A program made the translations under genes and the position numbers. A stretch of 64,000 bases of DNA, taken from assembly GCA_016219545.1 (NCBI GenBank), contig JACRMH010000066.1, forward strand, positions 52,975-116,974, in the 5' to 3' direction. Below, one piece after another: positions 25,401 through 32,869 of the stretch (its first letter is position 1; each line of letters starts with the position of its first letter). Source of the stretch: Chloroflexota bacterium (GTDB lineage Bacteria; Chloroflexota; Anaerolineae; Anaerolineales; Villigracilaceae). A model generated the notes under the pieces. It searched no databases and was not told where the DNA came from. It was given only the letters and a program-made list of their open reading frames with translations.

Positions 25401-25983
25401 GCATGAGGCGCAGCTCTTCATCAGTCAATTGGAAGATCTTGGTTACTTCGTGGGAGGTCCTAAATCCGTCAAAGAAATGAATGAAGGGGACACGAGATTT
25501 GAGAGTGGCGGCCTGTGATATGGCGGCGAAGTCCTGGGCTTCCTGAACGGAACCGGAGGAGAGCAGCGCCCAGCCGGTTTGGCGGACGGCCATCACATCC
25601 TGATGATCGCCGTAAATGGATAGAGCATGTGCGGCAATGGCGCGCGCGGCGACATGGAAGACGGTGCTGGTGAGTTCACCCGAAATCTTGTACATGTTCG
25701 GGATCATTAACAATAAGCCCTGCGATGCGGTAAAGGTGGTGGTCAGTGCTCCAGTTTGCAACGCACCATGCACTGCTCCCGCCGCCCCGCCTTCAGATTG
25801 CATTTCGATCACAAGCGGAGTGGTTCCCCAAAGATTCTTTTTCCCTTTGGCAGACCATTCGTCAGAAAATTCGCCCATTCCAGAGGAAGGGGTGATCGGG
25901 TAGATGGCGATAACTTCGTTGGATCGGTGGGCAACACTCGCGGTTGCTTCATTACCATCGGTCATAATGATAGGTTGTTTCAT
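22414..25983 (-). CDS. nifJ: Pyruvate:ferredoxin (flavodoxin) oxidoreductase, single chain
   Basis: A 1189-residue homodimeric-type PFOR. It oxidises pyruvate and CoA to acetyl-CoA and CO2 with reduced ferredoxin. The order is the usual one: domain I (NEATASVAHRSNEVIAIYPITPSSGMGE), CoA-contacting domain II, gamma domain (FGLGSDGTVGANKNSIKII) and two [4Fe-4S] motifs (LCIQCGKCIMVCP starting at C691; CTGCTVCVEVCP). The TPP domain follows (CAGCGETPYVKL, ATGCSSIYGGNLPT, GGDGWAYDIGYGGLDH). AAAGGAG precedes the ATG. It indicates anaerobic or microaerobic carbon metabolism. The DHOD-like gene is co-transcribed. Confidence 0.96.
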   Translation of the reverse strand: MKQPIIMTDGNEATASVAHRSNEVIAIYPITPSSGMGEFSDEWSAKGKKNLWGTTPLVIEMQSEGGAAGAVHGALQTGALTTTFTASQGLLLMIPNMYKISGELTSTVFHVAARAIAAHALSIYGDHQDVMAVRQTGWALLSSGSVQEAQDFAAISQAATLKSRVPFIHFFDGFRTSHEVTKIFQLTDEELRLMLDDDLVRAHRARGLTPEHPVLRGTAQNPDVYFQMREAANNYYTATPAIVQEMMDKFANVTGRHYNLFDYSGHPEAERVIIVMGSGGEVVDETVAYLAKKGEKVGCMRVRLYRPFSIEHFIKALPKSVKSIAVLDRTKEPGANGEPMYLDIVNALVEGRRSNVNVIGGRYGLSSKEFTPAMSKAVLDEMSKPEPKVHFTVGINDDVSHTSLEVDSSFSLESEGMVSCVFFGLGSDGTVGANKNSIKIIGEETTNFAQGYFYYDSKKSGTVTVSHLRFGPQPIRAPYLIEAKQANFVACHQYAFLERVDMLKYAKEGAIFLLNSLYGPEEIWDNLPQEVQKDIITKKLKFYVINGYDVAEKTGMGGRMNTIMQTAFFAISGILPRDAAIAEIKHAIEKSYGKRGEAVVKQNFEAVDATIANLYEVKVPALVNSKTTRRLPVPVGAPDFVKNVLGQIIDSDGDNIPVSAFPIDGTFPTGTTQWEKRNLALEIPVWDADLCIQCGKCIMVCPHAVIRHKVYDEKLLAGAPEAFKHTPSKFKEFSAGYAYTVQVAPEDCTGCTVCVEVCPVKDKTAVGRKAINMMPQPALREAEAKNWDFFMKIPDMDKKLFNPSTIKNSQLLRPLFEFSGACAGCGETPYVKLVSQLFGDRSVIANATGCSSIYGGNLPTTPWAVDTSTGRGPAWANSLFEDNAEFGLGMRLTIDKQKEYALELVKVFEKELSLELVNALVNAKQDDEAGINAQRERVVELKNKLSKSSDSRAKDLVSLADNLVKKAVWIIGGDGWAYDIGYGGLDHVMASGRNVNILVLDTEVYSNTGGQSSKSTPRAAVAKFAMSGKSLPKKDLGLIAMSYGYVYVARVAMGANDQQTLRALIEAESYDGPSLVIAYSPCIAHGYDLAKSLEQSKLAVQSGHWPMYRYDPRLAEQGQNPLIIESKEPSIPMSQYAYNETRYKMLIQMNEDRAEDLMKEAQHDAKSRWTLYQQMASMHYDKNTEEKNQ

Positions 25984-26140
25984 TCTTAATGCTCCTTTGA
26001 AAGCAGGTTTTCACCTGAAAATTTCTTCAAATTACAAGTTTATCCCTCACTGGGGGCGTTAGTTAGTTATGAATGACCCCAATATACCTGAGAGTTGTCA
26101 CATTCTGGACAAAAATTGTAGAAATAACAAAGACAAATGC

Positions 26141-26252
26141 TTAACCACGAAGTACACGAAGAGCACGAAGGTTGAAAAGGTTTTCCTTAGTGTTCCTCAC
26201 CTGCACTGCACCAAACGCAGCGCGGTGCAAGTGTCGTGACCTTTGTGATAAA
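26141..26252. repeat. Palindromic repeat TTAACCACGAAG...CTTTGTG with nested hairpin
   Basis: It begins TTAACCACGAAGTACACGAAG and ends GTGACCTTTGTG. The centre (26198-26236) is CACCTGCACTGCA...GCGGTGCAAGTGTCG, the small hairpin shared with five other loci. It fills most of the 277-bp gap in front of nifJ, in which I see no gene. Confidence 0.6.
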
Positions 26253-26260
26253 TGGTTTTA

Positions 26261-26788
26261 TTATTTCAAATGTGACTTGACCAATAACAAAGCCGCCAGC
26301 GACTTGGCATCGGGCATCTCGCCTCTTTCGGCCATTTGAATTGCTTCTGCAAAAGGAATTTTTTCCACACTGAGAAATTCATCCGCATCTGCTTCAAGCG
26401 GATCGTATCTCAGATCCTGTGCCAGATAGACGTGCATGAATTCAGTTGAATAACCGGGTGCGAGATAAAAGTCACCGATCTTTTCGATCTTGTCTGCGGC
26501 GAAGCCTGTCTCTTCGCGGATCTCGCGCGCTGCACAGACGGCCGGGTCTTCACCTTCTTCCAATGTGCCGGCCGGCAGTTCGAGCAAGTCCATGCCGGCG
26601 GCGTGACGATACTGCCGCACAAAAATTAAATTGCCGTCACTATCCATTGGGACAATGATGACCGACCCGCCGTGTTCGATAATGTCAAATTTGGTTTCAC
26701 GTCCATCCGGTGTCTTGAGTGTGTCTCGCCGAATTAGAAAAGCGCGTCCTTTCAGGATTGTCTCTGAACGAAGTAATTCAAATGGCAT
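26261..26788 (-). CDS. NUDIX hydrolase, ADP-ribose pyrophosphatase-like
   Basis: A 175-residue protein with a complete Nudix box: G-x5-E-x7-REIREETG (GTLEEGEDPAVCAAREIREETGF split across residues 85-107). VPMDSDGNLIFVRQYRHA and LELPAG upstream are typical of NudF-like ADP-ribose pyrophosphatases. The start at 26788 has AAGGA upstream; the ORF extension to 26818 crosses a terminator hairpin and is rejected. It probably removes ADP-ribose or another nucleotide sugar. Confidence 0.88.
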   Translation of the reverse strand: MPFELLRSETILKGRAFLIRRDTLKTPDGRETKFDIIEHGGSVIIVPMDSDGNLIFVRQYRHAAGMDLLELPAGTLEEGEDPAVCAAREIREETGFAADKIEKIGDFYLAPGYSTEFMHVYLAQDLRYDPLEADADEFLSVEKIPFAEAIQMAERGEMPDAKSLAALLLVKSHLK

Positions 26789-26809
26789 GGTGGTTTCCTT
26801 AATAACAAA

Positions 26810-26838
26810 AAAGCCCAAGCATTTGCTTGGGCTTTTGG
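26810..26838 (-). terminator. Intrinsic terminator after the LysM lipoprotein gene
   Basis: AAAAGCCCAAGCA and TGCTTGGGCTTTTT pair around a short loop. On the minus strand the T-run follows the stem, between the LysM gene and the NUDIX start. Confidence 0.85.
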
Positions 26839-26846
26839 TTTTCGTT

Positions 26847-27575
26847 CTACGGTATCTTGATCTGCTGCCCGGAAGTGGTCGTTGCTGAGAGTGAAATTCC
26901 GTTCAGGGAGGCGATGGCTGCCGGGTCAACATCGCCGTACTTGCAGGCGATTTCATAAAGGGTCTGACCTGAAAGAGCTGAATATGTAGCTGGGTGAGAT
27001 AGAAGCGCGCGAGTTCCGGGGAAGGAACCGCTTTGCGGGATGGTTAATCTCAAGCCTGCATAATACACATCGGGGCTGGTCAATCCGCTGGCGGTCAGCA
27101 GGGCAGTCGGGTCCACGTTAAAGCGGCGGGCAATGCAATAAGGGAATTCACCTTCCTGCAAAGTATATGTCGCGGGGCGCACACCGGCAGGGACCGGGGT
27201 GGTGGTGGGTCCGCTGGGTGTGTTGATAGCGGTGGTCGAGGTCAGGACTGTATTTGTCGGGGTGCCGGGTGTACCGGGTGCGGAGGTTATGGCGGCCAGT
27301 GGAGTGGTGGGTGCGCTGGTTGAGATCGCTTCTATGGTGACAGGGGTTCCGCCATTGGCTACCATGGTTTGCGCTGCGGCAGTCTGCTTGGCGAATTCCT
27401 CGATCATGGCCATGGGGTTTTCAACAGAAGGGAAGGGTGAAACAAACAACCCCGTTGCGATCAATGTCGGCGTGGCCTTTGGTGCGCCTGATAATGACTG
27501 TGTACAGCCAGAGATCAGCAATGTTGTTATTACAAAAATTGAAATGACTAACGAGATGCGTTGTTTGTTGCTCAT
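26847..27575 (-). CDS. LysM-domain lipoprotein
   Basis: A 242-residue exported protein. The signal peptide ends with the lipobox ISGCTQ, and a Thr/Pro/Ala-rich region follows. There are two LysM-like units: TLQEGEFPYCIARRFNVDP...GLRLTIP and SGQTLYEIACKYGDVDP...GQQIKIP. It is likely anchored to the membrane and binds cell-wall glycan. The start at 27575 has AGGAG upstream and gives the lipobox; the ORF extension to 27650 does not. A 92-bp repeat shared with 36217-36321 lies just upstream. Confidence 0.87.
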   Translation of the reverse strand: MSNKQRISLVISIFVITTLLISGCTQSLSGAPKATPTLIATGLFVSPFPSVENPMAMIEEFAKQTAAAQTMVANGGTPVTIEAISTSAPTTPLAAITSAPGTPGTPTNTVLTSTTAINTPSGPTTTPVPAGVRPATYTLQEGEFPYCIARRFNVDPTALLTASGLTSPDVYYAGLRLTIPQSGSFPGTRALLSHPATYSALSGQTLYEIACKYGDVDPAAIASLNGISLSATTTSGQQIKIP

Positions 27576-27591
27576 ATTTTCTCCTCTTTCA

Positions 27592-27683
27592 CTATCGCTT
27601 GTCCCATAAACAAGTAAACTTTTGTTGAAAATTGCGAATAAAAAATTCAACTTTTGCTTACCCTATTATGCGATACGATGTAA
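27592..27683. repeat. Copy 1 of a duplicated ~90-bp upstream element
   Basis: It shares CTATCGCTTGTC, TTGTTGAAAATTGCGA, TAAAAAAT-CAACTTTTG and ATTATGCGATAC-ATGTAA with 36217-36321. An imperfect inverted repeat (GTAAAC...TTGAA / TTCAA...GCTTAC) is inside. It lies 17 bp before the LysM lipoprotein start on the minus strand. Confidence 0.6.
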
Positions 27684-27772
27684 TTAAAATGGATGGTAGC
27701 ACATCAACTTTAAAGCGTCAAGGCGACAGTATTCTCAATGATTTGGTCAATTGATTGCATGATTCATGGTCA

Positions 27773-28789
27773 TTAATCCCCAAAGAGACTTTCCAGCGCA
27801 ATCGAGACTTCATCACGCCAGCAAGTGTAGTTATGTCCGCCGCTGAACTCGTGATACGTGACATCATATCCATTCTCATGCAGGATGGGCTGCATTCGGC
27901 GGTTGTCTTCCAACAGCCAGTCAAAGTGACCGATATCCATCCAGATCCTGATGCTGTGCGCCTGCTGATGTTTGATCAGATCCACGGCGGCGAAATCCCG
28001 TCCTTCCGCTTCAAACACGCCCGATTGGCTGATGATTTTCCCAAAGATCTCCGGCATTCGCAGTCCCGTGTACATGGACATCAAACCGCCAAAAGATGCG
28101 CCAAGCACGCCGTACGCGCCGCGCTGTTTGGTTACATCCAGCAGGTTCAACTTCTTGCGCGCCAGCGGCAGGATGACATTATCGAGCCACATGATGGTGG
28201 CGTCCGAGCAGGCGTATTCCACGCCGCGATGATCGTCGCCATTTTGCAGGAAGGCCATCGCAATCGGTTGGATGCGCTTTTCGTGGATAAGGTTATCCAC
28301 GATCACATTTAACATCGCGCGCTTGAGATAATCTGTGCCGTCGTAAACTACGAGCAAAGGCACAGCTTGATTTACAGGCGGATTATAAAGATAAACATCA
28401 CGTTTCCCTTCATCGGCCAACATCCATGTATCCACGCTGTGATAAGTCACCTTTCCGCGCGGGACATTTTTTCCGCGTTTTGCAAGCGGGGTGGGGGACA
28501 ACTTCGGCATGTAAAAGAAGTGGTTGTAATGCTCGATGCCGTTAAAAACAGTGTTGTTGTTCAATGGGTCTACAACGCGCGTTTTTGTACGTGGTTCATA
28601 AAATGAATATTCAAGGTAAGCTGTGCTTGGTAATTCGATGGAATATTCCCAAAGGTCTTTGCCGGCACGCTTCATCTTCTGTGGGGCATGTTCCCACATG
28701 TGGATGTCATCAATGAATTGTGGCGCGGACTTGCCGTGCCAATAAAAGGTCGCTTTATTACCTTCGATGATGGGGTTTTGTCCTGACAT
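27773..28789 (-). CDS. Enterochelin-esterase-type alpha/beta hydrolase
   Basis: A 338-residue protein of the esterase D / Fes-like family. An N-terminal beta-sandwich domain (TFYWHGKSAPQFIDD, LWEYSIELPSTAYLEYSFY) resembles the early-set domain. The hydrolase domain carries the nucleophile elbow GASFGG and the catalytic His in SGGHNYTCW, with an acidic residue in MDIGHFD or nearby. The substrate is uncertain; sugar esters or siderophore esters are possible. No siderophore genes are near. It ends 4 bp before the saccharopine-like gene's end region, with all three genes reading leftward. Confidence 0.83.
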   Translation of the reverse strand: MSGQNPIIEGNKATFYWHGKSAPQFIDDIHMWEHAPQKMKRAGKDLWEYSIELPSTAYLEYSFYEPRTKTRVVDPLNNNTVFNGIEHYNHFFYMPKLSPTPLAKRGKNVPRGKVTYHSVDTWMLADEGKRDVYLYNPPVNQAVPLLVVYDGTDYLKRAMLNVIVDNLIHEKRIQPIAMAFLQNGDDHRGVEYACSDATIMWLDNVILPLARKKLNLLDVTKQRGAYGVLGASFGGLMSMYTGLRMPEIFGKIISQSGVFEAEGRDFAAVDLIKHQQAHSIRIWMDIGHFDWLLEDNRRMQPILHENGYDVTYHEFSGGHNYTCWRDEVSIALESLFGD

Positions 28790-28792
28790 GGT

Positions 28793-29845
28793 TTATAGCT
28801 CCGTTCTTTCGACACCCTTGAATTGCGTAATAAAATCCGCCCCGTAGACTCTGCTTGGGGTTTGGAAACCAATTTTCAGGTCGGAATTTAAGATGCGCTT
28901 GATTACTTCCACAGAAGTTAGCGAGGTTAGGTAATATGCTTCCGGCGTTTTCAATTTCGCGCGGACAGTCTGTTTGACATCACTTGCTTCGGCGATCAGC
29001 AAACTAAATCCGCTTTCATTTTGCTGGCGGGTTGGTCCCGGTGCAAGGGATTTTCCGATCAGCCATTTGATGAAATTTCTGGCGATACGCGTGTAAAGGA
29101 TGAATCCAAAATAGCGCGTCATACGCATCATGTTGACCATGGCTTTGGGGAAGCCCATGTAAACGGTCACGTTTGGGATGCCGGTGCTGTGATAGGCCGT
29201 GCTGACGTCGCCCCAGCCCATCGAGATGAGACGCGTCTTTCCGCGACCGAAATCAATTTCTTTGCTGTCCCACACATTCGGCACGCTGACAATTTTTCCG
29301 TCACGGCGGATGCGCCCTTCGCGCTGCATGTTCTCGATGCCAGAACGGGCCGTGCCGCGTGAGATCCCGCCGCCGACTTGTTTGATAAAAAGTTCAAGGT
29401 GGGTTGCGCCTGGAAGTTTTTTCGCAACATGCGCGATCAAACAATCCGATGGTACAACATCAAAGCCCGCGCCGGGCAGGAGCATAATGCCCGCGCGTTT
29501 CGCATCTTCATCCATCAGCGCCAGCGCTTCAAAGCCTTCGATCTCGCCGCTGATGTCCACATAATGCCGCTTCGTTCTAATGCACGCCTCCGCCATCTGA
29601 CGAAAGGTCAGCACGAACGGACCCGCGCAATGCAGCACCGCATCCACTTCGATCAAGGCCGCATCGAGCGCAGTGCTGTCTTCTATTGAAAAGGCGCGAT
29701 ACTCCAAGCCGAATTTTTCAGCTTGCGCGCGCAATAATTTTTCATCGCGCCCGGCGAGCAAAGGCTTGAAACCTTCCTTCACCGCCTGCTCCACGATCAA
29801 CTGCCCCGTATACCCATAAGAACCATACACCATAAAATTTTTCAT
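28793..29845 (-). CDS. Saccharopine-dehydrogenase-like NAD(P)-binding protein
   Basis: A 350-residue protein. MVYGSYGYTGQLIVEQ is a Rossmann nucleotide motif. AVLHCAGPF, YVDISGEIEGFEAL and LLPGAGFDVVPSDCL are typical of the saccharopine dehydrogenase / trans-acting enoyl reductase family. Many members reduce lipid intermediates; true lysine metabolism is unlikely here. The start (29845) overlaps the lipoate-ligase stop by ATGA, and the esterase starts 3 bp after its end, so these three genes are an operon. Confidence 0.83.
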   Translation of the reverse strand: MKNFMVYGSYGYTGQLIVEQAVKEGFKPLLAGRDEKLLRAQAEKFGLEYRAFSIEDSTALDAALIEVDAVLHCAGPFVLTFRQMAEACIRTKRHYVDISGEIEGFEALALMDEDAKRAGIMLLPGAGFDVVPSDCLIAHVAKKLPGATHLELFIKQVGGGISRGTARSGIENMQREGRIRRDGKIVSVPNVWDSKEIDFGRGKTRLISMGWGDVSTAYHSTGIPNVTVYMGFPKAMVNMMRMTRYFGFILYTRIARNFIKWLIGKSLAPGPTRQQNESGFSLLIAEASDVKQTVRAKLKTPEAYYLTSLTSVEVIKRILNSDLKIGFQTPSRVYGADFITQFKGVERTEL

Positions 29846-30696
29846 GACCGCTCCGTCCATGTTGGATTTGCATATTTTTCTTTGACGAGTTCTTCAGCTC
29901 TTTCAGATTCGGATCGGGACAATTCTCCGCGCTGAAAGTGGATTCCCAACTGCGCTTCAAATCCTTGGACGAAGGCCTGGGCTGCTTTTTCCCATGAAGT
30001 TTCCACGCCGAGAATTGACTCGACAGTCGTTGCCCGCGCCAGTAATCTTTCCGCCGCATTCTTGCGTGACGCTTCATCTTTAAAGATCAGCGCATCGCAA
30101 ATCCGAGTCAGGTCACCGGTCAATGGAAGCGAGCCGTGCTGCAACACGCCTTCCTTCTTGCGCGCTTGCGCCGAGCCAATCAATTTCTTCTCGATGACCG
30201 TGATCTCATACGTGGACGGCACTTCAAAACAGACGGGGTTCACGTAGGTCACGCTTCCAGCGTGACTGGATTGATTTTGAGCTGTCACGTCAGAGACGTG
30301 ACCTACAGCTTCCTTAATCTCAACCGGCAATCCCAACTCGCGCATCGCAAACATCAATGCCTGCGCGAGACGGTTGTAGGATTCCAGCACGCCTCCAGCT
30401 AAAATAGATTCTTCCGCGCTGCCTGTAACAGAATAAGTCAATTCATCGGTATGCAGGATCGCCCGTCCCCCCGTCAGCCTGCGGACAACTTCCCAGCTGT
30501 GAGCTTTGACCCTTTCCATATCCACATCTGCAAATGATTGGGCGTGTCCCAGCGAAAGGCAGGGCGGGTCCCAGGTATACAAGCGCAAAGTGGGCAAAGC
30601 CTCGCCGCGATAAATATGCTCAAGAATAGATTCGTCCACAGCCATATTCCACGCGCCGCTGGATGGGGGAGTAGTAAGCAGTCGCCAAGTGTTCAT
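29842..30696 (-). CDS. lplA: Lipoate-protein ligase A-type enzyme (with in-frame palindrome insert)
   Basis: A 284-residue BPL/LplA-fold protein. RRLTGGRAILHTDELTYSV is the lipoate-binding motif and VCFEVPSTYEITV, KLIGSAQARKKEGVLQHGSLPL is the second half. It would attach lipoate or octanoate to E2 or GcvH proteins. Between EIKEAV and NPVCFEV about 21 residues are encoded by a palindromic repeat (30244-30306). The insert is 63 bp and keeps the frame, falling in a surface loop where homologues usually have a short linker. The gene should still be functional. It heads the leftward three-gene operon. Confidence 0.87.
   Translation of the reverse strand: MNTWRLLTTPPSSGAWNMAVDESILEHIYRGEALPTLRLYTWDPPCLSLGHAQSFADVDMERVKAHSWEVVRRLTGGRAILHTDELTYSVTGSAEESILAGGVLESYNRLAQALMFAMRELGLPVEIKEAVGHVSDVTAQNQSSHAGSVTYVNPVCFEVPSTYEITVIEKKLIGSAQARKKEGVLQHGSLPLTGDLTRICDALIFKDEASRKNAAERLLARATTVESILGVETSWEKAAQAFVQGFEAQLGIHFQRGELSRSESERAEELVKEKYANPTWTERS
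30244..30306. repeat. 63-bp GTAG...CTAC palindrome inside lplA
   Basis: GTAGGTCACG...CGTGAC, a spacer, then GTCACG...CGTGACCTAC. Two small hairpins lie within one large inverted repeat. It is exactly 21 codons and has no stop in the coding frame. Confidence 0.75.
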
Positions 30697-30768
30697 GGAT
30701 GTATTTTATCCTATGGAAAGGGCGACGATTATATGAAAGAAGAAAGAAGTAATACTTCCAATATAAAC

Positions 30769-30891
30769 ATGTCGCTGCGAGGTGCTATTGGTTTTGCCGA
30801 CACTTGCGCCGTACGCCAGTGCGGTGAGCAGCCTCCCATTAACAGGAGATTGCTTCGTCGGGAAGAACAAGAGCCCTCCTCGCAACGACAT
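30769..30891. repeat. 123-bp palindromic repeat with ATGTCGNTGCGAGG ends and nested hairpin
   Basis: ATGTCGCTGCGAGG at the left end is answered by CCTCGCAACGACAT at the right. The hairpin GACACTTGCGCC...AGTGCGGTG (30799-30826) is nested, and GGAGATTGCTTCGTCGGGAAG is the usual core. It lies in the 335-bp gap before the gene at 31032, where I see no other feature. Confidence 0.7.
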
Positions 30892-31031
30892 ATTGATAAT
30901 TTCTGGAAAGAAGAAAGAAGCGTTGTCAAAGGATTGGATTGGTTGTATAGTTGGCGTAAGTGCGGGAAATAATCATTCCATGTAATACATAGTTCGGCGG
31001 CTTCGCTCAACATCATAATTAGTGAGGAAAT

Positions 31032-31934
31032 GTGAAAACAATTGTAAATGAACGAACAATGGATTTTTTCGATTTTATTAGTGAAGGCTTCAAGATTTTC
31101 TTCACTAGGGTTGGTGATTTTTCACTACTTGCTTTAGGTTTAATTATCCCAACAAGTCTTCTGCTTGTCATTACTGCAAATGGTTTTACATCCCAAAACA
31201 CTAAAACAAATGTTATCAAGATTATCCTGCTTTGCTTAATATTGGCTCTTGAAGTAGTGGTAGGTTTAATTGCTTCGATGAGCAGTAAACTAATTGTCGA
31301 GAGCATTGTGAAAAACAAGCCTATTTCCTTAGCAAAGGCAATCAACTTAGCATTGTCAAAATGGGGTAGGGCTTTTGTTACTCAATTGTTTACATCTTTA
31401 ATTATTCTCGGCTTAACATTATTGCTATTTATTCCTGGCGTAATTTATTCAATTTATTACCTTTTCATGCTCGACGCAGTTGCTTTACGAGATAAAGATG
31501 GAAGGGAAGCATTAAAATACAGCAAGACTCTTATAGAAGGACAATGGTGGCGTATTTTTTGGATTTCAATGGGCATTGGCATTATTTTCAGCATTTTTAA
31601 TGGCCTGATTACTTTTCTGCTAAGCAAGGTTTCAGCAAATCCATATTTTGCAATTGTCCCTAACGCAATCACTTTGTATATTGCCAGTATTTTTGGCGTT
31701 GTAAGCACAGTGTTATTTCTCAATATTGATTTTGTTTATCATCGTAGATTAGCAAAAAGGAAAGAAATTGCAATTGCGAGAAATGCAAAAAAGGCCCCAA
31801 CTATTGAGGAGTATTTGAAAGATAAACAGAAGACGAAAACTTCTACGGTTAAACGCTCAACGGTTAAAAAAGTTGCTCGCAAAGTGGAGAAGACAAAACC
31901 CGTTGCAAAACGAAATACTCGTAAGAAGGAATAA
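31032..31934 (+). CDS. Polytopic membrane protein with lysine-rich tail
   Basis: A 300-residue protein with about six membrane helices (residues 15-245) and a strongly basic C-terminal tail rich in Lys, Arg and Thr. The central block EALKYSKTLIEGQWWRIFW resembles the conserved helix of GPDPase-membrane-domain or YciC-like proteins, and a similar block is in the frameshifted gene at 32870. Function is unknown. The start is GTG at 31032 with GAGGAA upstream. The base composition is clearly AT-richer than the rest of the window, suggesting transfer. Confidence 0.72.
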   Translation: MKTIVNERTMDFFDFISEGFKIFFTRVGDFSLLALGLIIPTSLLLVITANGFTSQNTKTNVIKIILLCLILALEVVVGLIASMSSKLIVESIVKNKPISLAKAINLALSKWGRAFVTQLFTSLIILGLTLLLFIPGVIYSIYYLFMLDAVALRDKDGREALKYSKTLIEGQWWRIFWISMGIGIIFSIFNGLITFLLSKVSANPYFAIVPNAITLYIASIFGVVSTVLFLNIDFVYHRRLAKRKEIAIARNAKKAPTIEEYLKDKQKTKTSTVKRSTVKKVARKVEKTKPVAKRNTRKKE

Positions 31935-32115
31935 CCTTTTCAATGTTTGCGTTTCTTTTTTCCACAAGTGAATCTTACGGCAAAGAGCCACCGAATATAG
32001 CGTGTGCACAGATGAAAGAGGATTCTGTGGCACGCTTCACGTCAAGCTTTTTCTGGCTTCGAGTTTCTCCCGCTCTCAAGCAGAGTCCACACCCTCCTGC
32101 AAATATAGGTTCAAT

Positions 32116-32571
32116 ATGAAAGAATTTTGGTATGCCCTTTCCCAACAAATGAAGCCAAGGTTTCATGAAGTATCAATGTATTTGATCGCGCTTTCCTTTT
32201 GTTGGTTATTTCTTTTTCACCCCGAACTCCGCCATGGGTATTTCATGATCTTTAGTGGTTTTGAATCCATGTCCCCATTGTTCATAGCCCCAGGATTGGT
32301 TGTCACAGGAGGATTATTTTTATCCTTAGCCCATGTTTTTATACAACGGAAAAAGTTGGCACTCGAAAAAGCCATCATGGGATGGTCTGTTTTGGGTTTA
32401 AGCAGTGTAGCAAGTTTTCTTGTCGGGGCTGAAATGATCACATCACGATCATCAGTTATGATGGTATTAGTTATCTGGAATATCCTGATGAGTGTAATGT
32501 TGATGTTTCAAATGGGATACAAAAATATGATATTAGCGACGAGAATGCAACATTCGTGGAAGTGTTCGTGA
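32116..32571 (+). CDS. Hypothetical membrane protein
   Basis: A 151-residue protein with about four hydrophobic segments (MYLIALSFCWLFLFH, PLFIAPGLVVTGGLFLSLAHVF, MGWSVLGLSSVASFLVGA, MMVLVIWNILMSVMLMF). I do not recognise the family. The start at 32116 (MKEFWYAL) is preferred; the ORF extension to 32002 is Cys/Ser-rich and not membrane-like. It overlaps the next small gene by 16 bp, so both are likely translated together. Confidence 0.6.
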   Translation: MKEFWYALSQQMKPRFHEVSMYLIALSFCWLFLFHPELRHGYFMIFSGFESMSPLFIAPGLVVTGGLFLSLAHVFIQRKKLALEKAIMGWSVLGLSSVASFLVGAEMITSRSSVMMVLVIWNILMSVMLMFQMGYKNMILATRMQHSWKCS

Positions 32572-32744
32572 CCACAGTGGTCCTGGTCCTTATTTTGCTG
32601 CTCGCAGACCTGTACCTTCGCCTTTCATGGCCGGTGACACTTTCAATATGTATTTTTTACGCCACTTTCATCGTCTTCATAACCACCTGGGTCGTTAATT
32701 TTTTTGACCTGCAACTTCCCGACTTCCTGAAAAGTAAGGAATAA
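32556..32744 (+). CDS. Small membrane protein, unknown
   Basis: A 62-residue protein with two hydrophobic helices (TTVVLVLILLLADLYL and LSICIFYATFIVFITTWVV). The start is GTG at 32556, inside the previous gene. The close overlap and hydrophobic pattern argue that it is real, but no family is recognised. Confidence 0.45.
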   Translation: MEVFVTTVVLVLILLLADLYLRLSWPVTLSICIFYATFIVFITTWVVNFFDLQLPDFLKSKE

Positions 32745-32869
32745 ATTCTCGTTGTTACCAAGGCCCCTGAGTTCTTTGCGAAGCCATTGTAGGCAAGAAC
32801 TCGGAAATCAGTATTCATAGCATTATAATTAGCGAAATTCATAAATTGAACAATATGAGGAGGACATTC

